Part shown: piece by piece, positions 9,232 through 18,900 of the stretch
Numbering within the stretch: the stretch's first letter is position 1
Layout: each line of letters opens with the position of its first letter
NCBI RefSeq assembly: GCF_947490095.1
Contig: NZ_CANLFS010000004.1
Span: 110,432-174,431 of the forward strand
Origin: an uncultured Halomonas sp.
Lineage (GTDB): Bacteria; Pseudomonadota; Gammaproteobacteria; Pseudomonadales; Halomonadaceae
Length of the DNA stretch: 64,000 nt
Reading direction: 5' to 3'
Program-made: the position numbers and the translations under genes
The notes under the pieces: generated by a model
Told to the model about the DNA's origin: nothing
Seen by the model: the letters and a program-made list of their open reading frames with translations, nothing else
The model's database searches: none

Positions 9232-10212
9232 TCAGGAAGCGTTGTGGAGCCCCTGCCGGCGTGCCTCCCGTGGGGCCTGGCCGTGGCGTTCGCTGAAGGC
9301 CCGCGAAAAGCTGGACGCGGAGGAGAAGCCACAGGCCAGGCCGATGGCGAGCACATCCATGTCGGTCTCGACCAGCAGGTAGTGGGCACGCTCCAGGCGC
9401 AGGCCGAGATACCAGTGCCGCGGTGTGGTAGCGAGATGGCATTCGAAGAGACGCTGCAATTGGCGCAAGGAGACGCCGCAGCGGCGGGCAATCTCCGCTA
9501 TCGACAAGGGCGCTTCCAGGTGACGCTCCATCAGCGCCACCGCCTCCACCAGGCGGCGATTATGGGTCCCCAGGCGTCGCGCCAGGGTCATTCGCTGCTG
9601 GTCCCCGCGGCTGCGCAGCCGCTCGTGGATCAGCTGCTCGGAGACATCGATGGCCAGCCGGGTACCGTGGCGCCGAGCGATCACCGCCAGGGCCATGTCC
9701 ATGGCCGCGGCCCCTCCGGCGCAGGAGAAGCGCCGCTCGCCGAGCTCGAACAGCTCATCGGAAGTGGGAATGGCGGGGAAGCGTTCATGGAAGGCGGGCA
9801 GGCTCTCCCAGTGCAGGGTGACCCGCTCGCCCTTCAGCAGGCCGGCGGCGGCAAGCAGGAAGCAACCGGTATCCAGCCCGCCCAGGGCGCCTCCGGCCTG
9901 GTCGAGGCGGTGCAGCCAGGCCATCAACGGGCGTCCGAGATAGGCCTCGGGCTCGAAGCCGCTGCATATCGCCAGCGAGGGAAGATAGCGAATCTCGTCG
10001 ATGGCACAGTCGACGAGCAGGGTCATGTCGTTGCTGGCGGTGACCGGCTCGCCATCGACGCTGACCAGCGTCCAGTCGAACAGCGGCCGGCCGCTGATGC
10101 GATTGGCGATACGCAGCGGCTCCACCGCGGCGAAGAACGCCATCATCGAGAACCGCGGCAGTAGTAGAAACCCCACCTGTTCGGGCAACGGCCCCGTATA
10201 CTCCAGTCGCAC
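9232..10212 (-). CDS. GlxA-family transcriptional regulator (DJ-1/PfpI-like sensor plus AraC HTH)
   Basis: The 326-residue protein has an N-terminal class-I glutamine-amidotransferase/DJ-1-like domain (residues about 10-190; FSMMAFFAAVEPLRIANR and GGLDTGCFLLAAAGLL) and a C-terminal AraC/XylS HTH domain (about 220-320; LSIAEIARRCGVSLRQLQRL and ACGFSSASSFSRAFSERHG). The family includes GbdR, CdhR and SouR, which respond to betaine-derived compounds, but no target gene is adjacent except distantly the creatinase, so the inducer is unknown. The start codon is GTG behind a good GGGGAG ribosome-binding site. An internal ATG at about residue 23 would cut into the domain. Confidence 0.85.
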   Translation of the reverse strand: MRLEYTGPLPEQVGFLLLPRFSMMAFFAAVEPLRIANRISGRPLFDWTLVSVDGEPVTASNDMTLLVDCAIDEIRYLPSLAICSGFEPEAYLGRPLMAWLHRLDQAGGALGGLDTGCFLLAAAGLLKGERVTLHWESLPAFHERFPAIPTSDELFELGERRFSCAGGAAAMDMALAVIARRHGTRLAIDVSEQLIHERLRSRGDQQRMTLARRLGTHNRRLVEAVALMERHLEAPLSIAEIARRCGVSLRQLQRLFECHLATTPRHWYLGLRLERAHYLLVETDMDVLAIGLACGFSSASSFSRAFSERHGQAPREARRQGLHNAS

Positions 10213-10326
10213 GCTCTCCCCTTTTCATCGGCTGTGGCTTCTTTCACCTGCCACTCGTCACCCGCCACCTACCATCACGCCTTGCCACCCTGCTGGCTTG
10301 GGCCCGACTTACGCTTGGCTTGCGCC

Positions 10327-11070
10327 TCAGTCGTCAGTCATCATCAGGTCGCGCAGCTTCTGTTCGTCGAGCACGGTGAGTCGCTGGCGGTCGATATTGA
10401 TGGCGCCGCTGTCGCGCAGCTTGGCCAGCAGCCGGGAGAGGGTCTCCGGCGTCACCGCCAGCTGGGCGGCGAGCCAGCGCTTGGGGATGGTCAGGCGAAC
10501 CACCCGGGGTTCCTTGCCACGCCCCGACGGCAACTGGCGCAGGATATAGCTGACCAGTCGCGACATGGCATCCCCCTGGGTCAGCAGCGCCATGTCCTCG
10601 AGGCGGTCGGTGAGCTCAAGCGCCAGGCGGCTCATGAACTCCGCACGGCATTCGGGGTGACGGTCCATGGCCTCGCGGCAACGCTCGGCGGGAATCGACA
10701 GGACATGGGTGCGACGCAGCGCCTCACAGGAGTAGAGGTACACGCCCTCCCGGGACACCATGCTCAGCTCACCCAGGGTGCCGCCGCGCTCCACGCAGCG
10801 GATGGTGGCCAGCCGGCCGTCGCCGGCGCTACGCACCAGGCGCATCGCCCCGCTGATCACGATATGCAACCACTCGGCGGGGGTGTCCTGGCGAAACAGC
10901 CATTCCCGGCTGGCCAGGGTGCGGGGCTCACAATCCTCGAGCAATGCCTCGACCTCTTCATCGGAGAGTGCGCCCAGCCACGGCACGCCGCGCACCAGAT
11001 CACGCAACTGGCGCGGCTTGAACAGCAGGTCAGCGGCCGAACTGGGCGGCTGGGCATTATCCATCGGCAT
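10327..11070 (-). CDS. Dnr-type Crp/Fnr transcriptional regulator
   Basis: From the ATG at 11070, which follows GGAGGAACAAC, the protein has 247 residues. A cyclic-nucleotide-binding-like beta-roll (about 35-150) is followed by a dimer helix and a Crp-type HTH (RWLAAQLAVTPETLSRLLAK). The recognition helix has the E-x-x-S-R pattern known in Fnr/Dnr proteins to read TTGAT half-sites. The N-terminus lacks the cysteine cluster of oxygen-sensing Fnr, so it resembles Dnr/NnrR nitric-oxide sensors. Matching boxes precede narK, norC, nirS and nirC in this window, making it the likely local regulator. An Fnr encoded elsewhere could use the same boxes. Confidence 0.8.
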   Translation of the reverse strand: MPMDNAQPPSSAADLLFKPRQLRDLVRGVPWLGALSDEEVEALLEDCEPRTLASREWLFRQDTPAEWLHIVISGAMRLVRSAGDGRLATIRCVERGGTLGELSMVSREGVYLYSCEALRRTHVLSIPAERCREAMDRHPECRAEFMSRLALELTDRLEDMALLTQGDAMSRLVSYILRQLPSGRGKEPRVVRLTIPKRWLAAQLAVTPETLSRLLAKLRDSGAINIDRQRLTVLDEQKLRDLMMTDD

Positions 11071-11322
11071 GTTGTTCCTCCACATCGGTATCGGCGTCGA
11101 CCAGCGAGGGCTCGGCAGGACGACGGGCGCTGTCCCCGGCCGGTCGACGCAGGGGCACAGAGGCCCCTCTTCGCCCACCGATACGCCGCTTACTAGTTGC
11201 TACAGACTACCAGATTGGCCCCGCCACGGCCCTGGCCAAGGGCCCGATGCGGGTCAATCGGGGCGTCATGAGTATCAAATGGATCGCGACGTCCGGGGAC
11301 GGCGCCTCCCCACGGACACGAC

Positions 11323-11928
11323 CTAGGCGTCGGCCTCGGCGGGGGTCTCGGCGGGGGCGAGCGCGTCCTCCCACAGCCGCTCGGCCTGGCGGCTGACACA
11401 GCCCGAGTCATGGGGCAGCACCATGGCCACGAAGTTGCAGGGCCGGGTGCGGGCATCGAGCTGTTCCACCAGGATACCGTCCCAGGCGGTGGCACAGGCC
11501 TTGGGCGAGCCGGGCATGGCGAATACCAGGGTGCGGTCGATCACGCCGGCCACGGCACGGGATTGAACGGTGGAGGTGCCGATGTCGGCCAGCGACAGAT
11601 GACGAAACAGCTCGCCATAGCCATCGATGGCCTTGTCGAACAGCGGGGCCAGCGCCTCCGGCGTCGTGTCCCGGGCCGTGAAGCCGGTGCCGCCGTTGAC
11701 CAGTACCACCTGGATGTCGTCGCGTACCACCCACTTGGAGACCACCGCACGGATGCGATAGATATCGTCGGGCACGATGTGCCGCTCCACCAGCATATGG
11801 CCGGCATCGGTCAGGCGGGCGGAGAGCAGGTCACCGCTGCCGTCCTCGTCGAAGCCGCGGGTATCGGAAACGGTGAGCACGGCGATGCCGAGGGGAGCGA
11901 AGGGAGTCCGGGCGTGGACATGGGCCAT
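11323..11928 (-). CDS. moaB: Molybdenum cofactor biosynthesis protein MoaB
   Basis: From the ATG at 11928 behind GAGGAGGACCCC, the protein has 201 residues and a MoCF/MogA-like fold: VLTVSDTRGFDEDGSGDLL at the N-terminus, VNGGTGFTARDTTPEAL in the middle, and FAMPGSPKACATAWDGIL near the end. The TGGTG-type loop binds molybdopterin. MoaB/MogA adenylylates molybdopterin before molybdenum insertion, which both the nitrate reductase and the formate dehydrogenase of this window require. The C-terminal 20 residues are an alanine/glutamate-rich tail. It is the last gene on this strand after the nar operon, separated by two hairpins. Confidence 0.88.
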   Translation of the reverse strand: MAHVHARTPFAPLGIAVLTVSDTRGFDEDGSGDLLSARLTDAGHMLVERHIVPDDIYRIRAVVSKWVVRDDIQVVLVNGGTGFTARDTTPEALAPLFDKAIDGYGELFRHLSLADIGTSTVQSRAVAGVIDRTLVFAMPGSPKACATAWDGILVEQLDARTRPCNFVAMVLPHDSGCVSRQAERLWEDALAPAETPAEADA

Positions 11929-11940
11929 GGGGTCCTCCTC

Positions 11941-12010
11941 GCCGCCCCGTCCGGGGCGGCGTGATCTGGCTGCTGGGGATCGTCGACTCGGGGTCTGACC
12001 CCGAGTCGAC
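11941..12010. terminator. Two strong stem-loops between the parvulin gene and moaB
   Basis: A 9-bp stem with a 2-nt loop occupies 11941-11960 (GCCGCCCCG / CGGGGCGGC). Next to it, 11982-12010 is a perfect 29-bp palindrome with a single unpaired base, built around the 13-mer GGGGTCTGACCCC. Neither is followed by a clear T-run. They sit where the nar operon transcript (minus strand) should end before moaB, so termination or attenuation is plausible. The second shares its core with the repeats at 31.26-31.46 kb. Confidence 0.5.
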
Positions 12011-12044
12011 CTCGCGGCGCGGGAACCTTCCCGCACCGGCGGGA

Positions 12045-12866
12045 CTACTGCATCAGGGCGCTGCCGCTTTCGTCGTCGAGGCTGATCCCCTCGACGCCGA
12101 TCTCGGACTGCAGCGCCATCAGGTAGTGACGCAGGGCGCGGCGGGTGGACTGCTCGCGCAGGCTGTGGCGGACATGCTCGGCGACCTCTTCATAGGGGCG
12201 CCCACGTCCCTCCTGCCGGGCGTCGATGCTGATCACGTGCCAGCCGTAGCGCGAGGCGAGCGGGCGGTCGTGGAGGCCCTCGTTCAAGTGCTGCAGGGCA
12301 CCGTCGAGCTCGGCCACGGTCTGCCCCGGGGCCAGCCAGCCCAGCTCACCGCCCTCCTCCTTGGAGGGGCAGGCGGAGTGGCGCTGGGCAAACTCGGTAA
12401 AGCGCTCGGGGTGCTCGGCCAGCTGCTCGACGAGCGTCTCGCCCAGGCGATAGCCGGCATCCCGGGCCTCGGCATCGTCCGGCGCCGCGGCCAGCAGGAT
12501 ATGACGAACCCGCAGCCGCGTCGGTTCGCTGAAGCGCTCGGCGTGGGTAGCGTGGAAGCGCCGGCAGTCCTCCTCCGAGGGCTCGGGCACGTTCAGTTCC
12601 TGCTCCAGCAGGGCGGCGATGATGGCGTCGTCCTCGTCGAGGTCGGCATCGCTGGCCTCGGCCAGGCCCAGGTCGGCGGCGCGCTGGCGGAGCAGTTCCC
12701 GCACGACCAGGGCCCGGGCCGCCTTGAGCTGGGCGGTTCCGGCGCTGTCCGCCGGGTGGTACTGCATCTCCTGGGCGATATCGGCCTCCACGATGGTGGC
12801 CTCGCCGACCCGGATGGGTGGGGGGCTCGCGCCCCCGGGAATCATCTCGACATCGATCTTTTGCAT
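12045..12866 (-). CDS. Parvulin-type peptidyl-prolyl isomerase (PpiC/NifM-like) in the nar operon
   Basis: The 273-residue protein has an N-terminal helical region (about 1-120) and a parvulin rotamase domain (about 130-235: LRVRHILLAAAPDD, FTEFAQRHSACPSKEEGGEL, RYGWHVISID). It lacks a signal peptide, so it should act in the cytoplasm, as NifM does. It starts 21 bp downstream of narI on the same strand. A parvulin at the end of narGHJI occurs in several denitrifiers and is presumed to help fold or assemble NarG/NarH; that role is inference. The start ATG lies behind a short AGGAAAA stretch. Confidence 0.82.
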   Translation of the reverse strand: MQKIDVEMIPGGASPPPIRVGEATIVEADIAQEMQYHPADSAGTAQLKAARALVVRELLRQRAADLGLAEASDADLDEDDAIIAALLEQELNVPEPSEEDCRRFHATHAERFSEPTRLRVRHILLAAAPDDAEARDAGYRLGETLVEQLAEHPERFTEFAQRHSACPSKEEGGELGWLAPGQTVAELDGALQHLNEGLHDRPLASRYGWHVISIDARQEGRGRPYEEVAEHVRHSLREQSTRRALRHYLMALQSEIGVEGISLDDESGSALMQ

Positions 12867-12887
12867 GCTTTTTTCCTCGAAACCGTT

Positions 12888-13565
12888 TCAGCCCCGCTTG
12901 CGGACCAGCTGGTAGCGGCGGGTCACGTAGCCGAAGGGCACGCTCCACACGTGCACCAGGCGGGTAAAGGGGAAGACCAGGATGATGGTCAGGCCCACCA
13001 GGATGTGCAGCTTGTAGATGAGGCCCACGCCCTCGAGGTAGGTCGCGGCACCGCCCTGGAAGAAGACGACGGACTGCGCCCAGTGGGCAAGCTGGATCAT
13101 CACGCCGCCGTCCAGGTGGCCCAGGGCGGGGATGATGGTCAGCAGACCCAGCGAGACCTGCACCATCAGCAGCACGATGATGGCGGTGTCCATCGGGCTC
13201 GAGGAGGCACGCACCCGCGGATTGGTGATGCGGCGATGGGCCAGCATCACGCCACCCACCAGGCACATGATCCCGGCGACGCCACCGATGAGGATGGCGA
13301 TCACCTGCTTGGCGCCGGCGCTGATGAAGGGCGAGTAGACCCAGTGCGGCGTCAGCAGGCCCACCAGGTGGCCGAAGAAGATCACGATGATGCCGATATG
13401 GAAGAGATTGCTGGCGCGGCGCATGTTGCGCGACGTCAGCATCTGGCTCGAGCCGGTCTTCCAGGTGTACTGGCCGTGATCGAAACGCATCAGGCTACCG
13501 ACCAGGAACACCGTACCGGCCAGGTAAGGATAGAGCCCGAACAGCAGTGTATTGAGGTAGTTCAT
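12888..13565 (-). CDS. narI: Respiratory nitrate reductase gamma subunit (cytochrome b)
   Basis: From the ATG at 13565, the protein has 225 residues and five membrane segments, the usual NarI length. It begins MNYLNTLLFGLYPYLAGTVF, and conserved histidines for the two b haems occur in FHIGIIVIFFGHLVG and in YKLHILVGLTIILVFPFTRLVH. It takes electrons from quinol at the periplasmic side and passes them to NarH. It follows narJ by 13 bp. Confidence 0.94.
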   Translation of the reverse strand: MNYLNTLLFGLYPYLAGTVFLVGSLMRFDHGQYTWKTGSSQMLTSRNMRRASNLFHIGIIVIFFGHLVGLLTPHWVYSPFISAGAKQVIAILIGGVAGIMCLVGGVMLAHRRITNPRVRASSSPMDTAIIVLLMVQVSLGLLTIIPALGHLDGGVMIQLAHWAQSVVFFQGGAATYLEGVGLIYKLHILVGLTIILVFPFTRLVHVWSVPFGYVTRRYQLVRKRG

Positions 13566-13578
13566 GACGGGTCTCCGT

Positions 13579-14349
13579 TCAGTGTTTCCGGGCGGGAGCG
13601 ACGGGGTCGAGGACCCGCACCGTCTCGCTCTGGGTAACGTTCTTGCGCTCGGCCAGCCGTCGCCCCTCGGCGGACTGCAGGGCACAGTCCTCGTCGGAGT
13701 CGGCGGTGAAGCGCACCGCTTCCTCTTCCCAGACCTCGTCCAGTGCCTCGGCGGTGTAATCCGGCGCCTCTTCCTTCGCCGCCTGGCGATGGGCGGCGAC
13801 GTCGTCATCGGCGCCGATCAGCGCCAGCAGCGCCAGGGGCACCAGGGCCTGGTCGGCCTCACGCTCCTCGAGGCGCGCGGTCAGCAGCGCCAGGATATGA
13901 CGAATCTCGCCCAGCCAGCGGCCGATCTCGGCCTCGGAGCGGGTGGAAAGATACTCCAGGAACAGCGGCAGATAGTCCGGCAGTTCATGGGCATCGAGCT
14001 CGAAGCCCGCGGCGCTGTATTCGTTCATCAGGTCGACCATGGCCTGGCCGCGGTCGCGGGACTCGCCGTGCACATGCTCGAAGAGCAGCAGCGAGGTATT
14101 GCGACCGCGGTCGAACAGCGCCACGTACTCCGCCTGGAGGTCCATGATGTCGGCATCCAGGAGACGCTGGCACCAGTCCATCAGGGCGGTGCGGCGTGCC
14201 GCCGACAGGCGGCGCTCGGCGTCGAGGATCTCGATCATCTCCGGGGCGGCGGCCTGGAGCTCCTCGGTGGGGTAGTCCAGCAACCGGGCCAACACGCGCA
14301 GGCTCAGCATGTCGTCCACCGGCTCCCTCTGTTGTGCGGCTTCAGCCAT
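13579..14349 (-). CDS. narJ: Nitrate reductase molybdenum cofactor assembly chaperone
   Basis: From the ATG at 14349, the protein has 256 residues and is all-helical. MLSLRVLARLLDYPTEEL and LFEHVHGESRDRGQAMVDLM are hallmark blocks of the NarJ/TorD family. NarJ binds the NarG N-terminus and allows cofactor insertion before membrane docking. The start overlaps the end of narH by 8 bp. The C-terminus is strongly acidic and somewhat longer than in E. coli. Confidence 0.93.
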   Translation of the reverse strand: MAEAAQQREPVDDMLSLRVLARLLDYPTEELQAAAPEMIEILDAERRLSAARRTALMDWCQRLLDADIMDLQAEYVALFDRGRNTSLLLFEHVHGESRDRGQAMVDLMNEYSAAGFELDAHELPDYLPLFLEYLSTRSEAEIGRWLGEIRHILALLTARLEEREADQALVPLALLALIGADDDVAAHRQAAKEEAPDYTAEALDEVWEEEAVRFTADSDEDCALQSAEGRRLAERKNVTQSETVRVLDPVAPARKH

Positions 14350-15928
14350 GACGGGCCTCCTCGGTTGTCTTGTCGCGCCGATCTTCGCTCTGGGCCTGGG
14401 GGTCGAAGGTTTCCACCGGCTGCACCAGGGTGGCGGTGGTCTTGCGACCGCCGAACAGGCTCTCGCTGCTGTCGCCGTGGCAGCCGTCGCCGAAGCTGAA
14501 GCCACAGCCGCCACGCTCGGGGAACGCCTCGGTGGCGATTTCGCGGTGGCTGGTGGGGATCACGAAGCGATCCTCGTAGTTGGCGATGGCCAGATACCGG
14601 TACATGTCTTCCACCTGCTGCTCGGTCAGGCCGACGCCTTCCAGCACCTCGGTGTTGGCCTGGCCGTCCACGTGCTTGCCGCGCATATAGAGGCGCATGG
14701 CCATCAGGCGCTTGAGCGCCAGCACCACGGGCGCTTCCTCGCCGGCGGTCAGCATGTTGGCCAGGTACTTCACCGGAATGCGCAGCGACTCGATCTTGGG
14801 CATCACGCCGTCGAACTCGACCTTGCCGGCCTCGGCGGCGGACTGGATCGGCGACAGCGGCGGCACGTACCAGACCATGGGCAGGGTGCGATACTCGGGG
14901 TGCAGCGGCAGCGCCAGCCCCCAGTCCATGGCCATCTTGTAAACCGGCGAGGCCTGGGCGGCCTTGATCACGTTATCGGTGATGCCGTCCTTCTTCGCCT
15001 GGGCGATCACCTCCGGGTCGTTGGGATCCAGGAAGATCTCGCACTGGCGATGATAGAGGTCGCGCTCATCCGGGGAACTGGCCACTTCCTCGATGCGGTC
15101 GGCATCGTAGAGCAGCACGCCGAGATAGCGAATGCGGCCCACGCAGGTCTCGGAGCAGACCGTCGGCTGGCCGGCCTCGATGCGCGGGTAGCAGAAGATG
15201 CACTTCTCGGACTTCCCGGTCTTCCAGTTGTAGTAGATCTTCTTGTAGGGGCAGCCGGAGATGCACATCCGCCAGCCGCGGCACTTGTCCTGGTCGATCA
15301 GGACGATGCCGTCTTCCTCGCGCTTGTAGATCGCGCCGCTCGGGCACGAGGCCACGCAGGTCGGGTTCAGGCAGTGCTCGCACAGGCGCGGCAGATACAT
15401 CATGAAGGTGTTCTCGAACTGGCCGTAGATATCGGCCTGCACCTTCTCGAAGTTCATGTCCTTGCGCCGCTTGGCGAACTCGGTGCCGAGTATCTCCTCC
15501 CAGTTCGGGCCCCACTCGATCTTCTTCATCCGCTGGCCGGAGATCAGCGAGCGCGGACGCGCGGTGGGCTGGTGCTCCCCCTGCTTGGCGTTGTGCAGGT
15601 GCTCGTAGTCGAAGGTGAACGGCTCGTAGTAGTCGTCGATCTCCGGCAGGTCGGGGTTGGCGAAGATGTTCGCCAGCACCCGCCACTTGCCGCCGATGCG
15701 CGGCTCGATCTTGCCGTCGCGGCGGCGCATCCAGCCGCCCTTCCACTTGCCCTGGTTCTCCCACTCCTTGGGATAACCGATGCCGGGCTTGGTCTCGACG
15801 TTATTGAACCAGGCGTACTCGACGCCTTCGCGGCTGGTCCAGACGTTCTTGCAGGTCACCGAACAGGTGTGGCAACCGATGCACTTGTCGAGGTTGAGGA
15901 CCATGCCTACCTGGGAACGAATCTTCAT
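14342..15928 (-). CDS. narH: Respiratory nitrate reductase beta subunit (Fe-S)
   Basis: The 528-residue protein starts MKIRSQVGMVLNLDKCIGCH and carries four cysteine groups for three [4Fe-4S] and one [3Fe-4S] cluster, among them CIGCHTCSVTCKN, CEHCLNPTCVASCPSG and CRGWRMCISGCPYKK. The tryptophan in CRGWRMC marks the [3Fe-4S] site, as in E. coli NarH. It lies between NarG and NarI in the electron path. It overlaps narG by 4 bp and narJ by 8 bp. Confidence 0.96.
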   Translation of the reverse strand: MKIRSQVGMVLNLDKCIGCHTCSVTCKNVWTSREGVEYAWFNNVETKPGIGYPKEWENQGKWKGGWMRRRDGKIEPRIGGKWRVLANIFANPDLPEIDDYYEPFTFDYEHLHNAKQGEHQPTARPRSLISGQRMKKIEWGPNWEEILGTEFAKRRKDMNFEKVQADIYGQFENTFMMYLPRLCEHCLNPTCVASCPSGAIYKREEDGIVLIDQDKCRGWRMCISGCPYKKIYYNWKTGKSEKCIFCYPRIEAGQPTVCSETCVGRIRYLGVLLYDADRIEEVASSPDERDLYHRQCEIFLDPNDPEVIAQAKKDGITDNVIKAAQASPVYKMAMDWGLALPLHPEYRTLPMVWYVPPLSPIQSAAEAGKVEFDGVMPKIESLRIPVKYLANMLTAGEEAPVVLALKRLMAMRLYMRGKHVDGQANTEVLEGVGLTEQQVEDMYRYLAIANYEDRFVIPTSHREIATEAFPERGGCGFSFGDGCHGDSSESLFGGRKTTATLVQPVETFDPQAQSEDRRDKTTEEARHG

Positions 15929-18900
15929 TTCACGGCCTCCTGCGCGTAGTCGTTGCCTTCGCCATCCAGCCAGTCGATCTTCTTCATCTTGCGCACGATG
16001 ACGAACTCATCGCGGTTGGAGCCGACGGTGCCGTAGTAGTTGAAGCTGTAGGCCAGATGGGCATAGCCGCCGATCATATGCGTCGGCTTGGGGCAGATGC
16101 GGGTGACCGAGTTATGGATACCGCCACGGGTGCCGGTGATCTCGGAGCCGGGGATATTCACGATCCGCTCCTGGGCGTGATACATCATCGTCATGCCGTT
16201 CTTGACCCGCTGACTGACCACCGCCCGGGCGGCGATGGCGCCGTTGGCGTTGTAGACCTCGATCCAGTCGTTGTCCTCGACGCCGATGGATTGCGCATCA
16301 TCCTCGGACATCCAGACGATCGGCCCACCCCGGGACAGGGTCTGCATCAGCAGGTTGTCGCTGTAGGTGGAGTGGATGCCCCACTTCTGGTGCGGCGTCA
16401 GGAAGTTCAGGGCGATTTCCGGATTACCGTTGCTGGTCGGCTCGGACACGCTCGCCGCCGCCTTGGTGTCGATGGGCGGACGATAGACCAGCAGGCTCTC
16501 GCCGAAGGCGCGCATCCAGGGGTGGTCCTGGTAGAACTGCTGGCGCCCGCTCACCGTGCGCCACGGGATCAGCTCATGCACGTTGGTGTAACCGGCGTTG
16601 TAGGAGACGTGCTCGTCCTCGAGGCCGGACCAGGTGGGGCTTGAGATGATCTTGCGCGGCTGGGCGACGATGTCGCGGAAGCGGATCTTCTCCTCCTCCT
16701 TGGGACGCGCCAGGTGGGTATGGTCCCGCCCGGTGATCTTGGAGAGCGCGTCCCAGGCCTTCACCGCCACCTGGCCGTTGGTCTCCGGCGCCAGGGTCAG
16801 GATCATCTCGGCGGCATCGACGGCGCTGTCGAGGCGCGGACGGCCCTTGTGCGGTCCCTCGGTCTTGCGGTGGTTGAGCTTGCCGAGCAGGTCCACCTCG
16901 GGCTCGGTCTTCCAGCTGATGCCCTTGCCCCCGTTGCCGATGCTCTCGAGCAGCGGGCCGATGGAGGTGAAGCGCTCATAGGTCTCGGGATAGTTGCGCT
17001 TGACCTCGATCAGCGCCGGCATGGTCTTGCCGGGGATGGGCTCACACTCGCCCTTCTTCCAGTCCTTGACGTCGACCTGGGCCAGCTCGCCCGGGGAGTC
17101 ATGCTGGTGCGGCAGGGTGACCAGGTCGGTCTCCTCGCCCAGGTGCCCCTCGGCGGCCTCGGAGAAGGACTTGGCGATGCCCTTGAAGATCTCCCAGTCG
17201 CTGCGCGACTCCCACGCCGGGTCGGTGGCGGCGGTCAGCGGGTGGATAAAGGGGTGCATGTCGGACGTGTTGAGGTCGTCCTTCTCGTACCAGGTCGCCG
17301 TGGGCAGCACGACATCCGAGTAGAGGCAGGTGGTGGACATGCGGAAGTCCAGGGTCACCAGCAGGTCGACCTTGCCCTCCGGGGCGTCGTCATGCCACTT
17401 GACCTCCTCCGGTTTCTGGCCGCCGAACTCGCCCAAATCCTTGCCCTGGATGCCGTGGCGGGTGCCCAGCAGGTACTTGAGCATGTACTCATGGCCCTTG
17501 CCGGAGCTGCCCAGCAGGTTGGAGCGCCAGATGAACAGGTTGCGCGGGAAGTTCTGGGGATTGTCCGGATCCTCCGCGGCGAAGGCGACCTTGCCCTCCT
17601 TGAGCTGCTGGACGGTGTAGTCCTGCGTGGACATGCCGGCGGCCTCGGCGGCCGCGGCCAGGCGCAGCGGGTTGGTATTCAGCTGGGGCGCGGAGGGCAG
17701 CCAGCCCATGCGCTCGGCGCGGACGTTGAAGTCGACCAGGCTGCCCGGATAGTCCTCGGCCTTGGCCAGCGGCGAGAGGATCTCCTTGATCTCCAGCTTC
17801 TCGTAGCGCCACTGGGAGGAGTGGTTGTAGAAGAAGGAGGTGCCGTTCATGTGACGCGGCGGACGCTGCCAGTCGAGGCCGAAGGCCAGCGGGGTCCAGC
17901 CGGTCTGAGGGCGCAGCTTCTCCTGACCCACGTAGTGGGACCAGCCACCGCCGCTCTGGCCGATGCAGCCACACATGACCAGCATGTTGATCAGGCCACG
18001 GTAGTTCATGTCCATGTGGTACCAGTGGTTCATGCCGGCACCGACGATGATCATGCTGCGACCCCGGGTCTTGTCGGCATTCTCGGCGAACTCACGGGCG
18101 ATGCGGGTGGCCTGTTCGGCGGACACGCCGGTGATCTTCTCCTGCCAGGCCGGGGTGTAGGGCTTCACCTCGTCCAGGGAGGTGGCACCGTCATCCTCGC
18201 CCTCTTGTCCAAACCCGCGGTCGATGCCGTAGTTGGCGCACATCAGATCGAACACCGTGACCGCCAGGGCATCGGAGCCATCGGCCTTCTTCAGGCGCTT
18301 GACGGGCAGGCTGTGGAACAGCAGCTCGTCGCTGGCGCCGCCGCTCTTGACGTGATCGAAGTGCTCGTGGGCGATGCCGCCAAAGTAGGGGAAGGCGACC
18401 CGGGCGACGTCATCGTGCTTGTCGGCCAGGGTCAGCAGCGGCTTGATCTCGGTGCCTTCGGCATCCAGCGATTCGAGGTTCCACTTGCCCACCTCGTCGC
18501 CGGTCTCGCCCCAGCGGAAACCGATGGAGCCCCGCGGCACCACCAGCTGGTCCCGGGACTCGTCCCACGCCACGGTCTTCCATTCGGGATTGTTGCCCTG
18601 GCCCAGGCTCGCCTCGAAGTCGCTGGCGCGCATCTGGCGACCCGGTGCATAGCTGCCGTCCTCGCGCGGCTCCAGCTCGACCAGAAACGGCATGTCGGTA
18701 TAGCGCCGCACATAGTCGGTGAAGTAGCTGCTGCTCTTCTCGAGGTGGAACTCCTTGAGGATCACATGCCCCATGGCCATGGCCAGGGCGGCATCGGTGC
18801 CCTGCTTGGCGGAGAGCCACTCGTCGGTGAGCTTGGAGACCTCGGCGTAGTCCGGGGTGACCGAGACGGTCTTGGTGCCCTTGTAGCGCACCTCGGTGAA

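Noticed and set aside
11961..13637. Plus-strand open frame of more than 550 codons opposite the parvulin and narI genes
   Set aside because: Its composition is Gln/His/Ala-rich shadow sequence and it spans two clear minus-strand genes.
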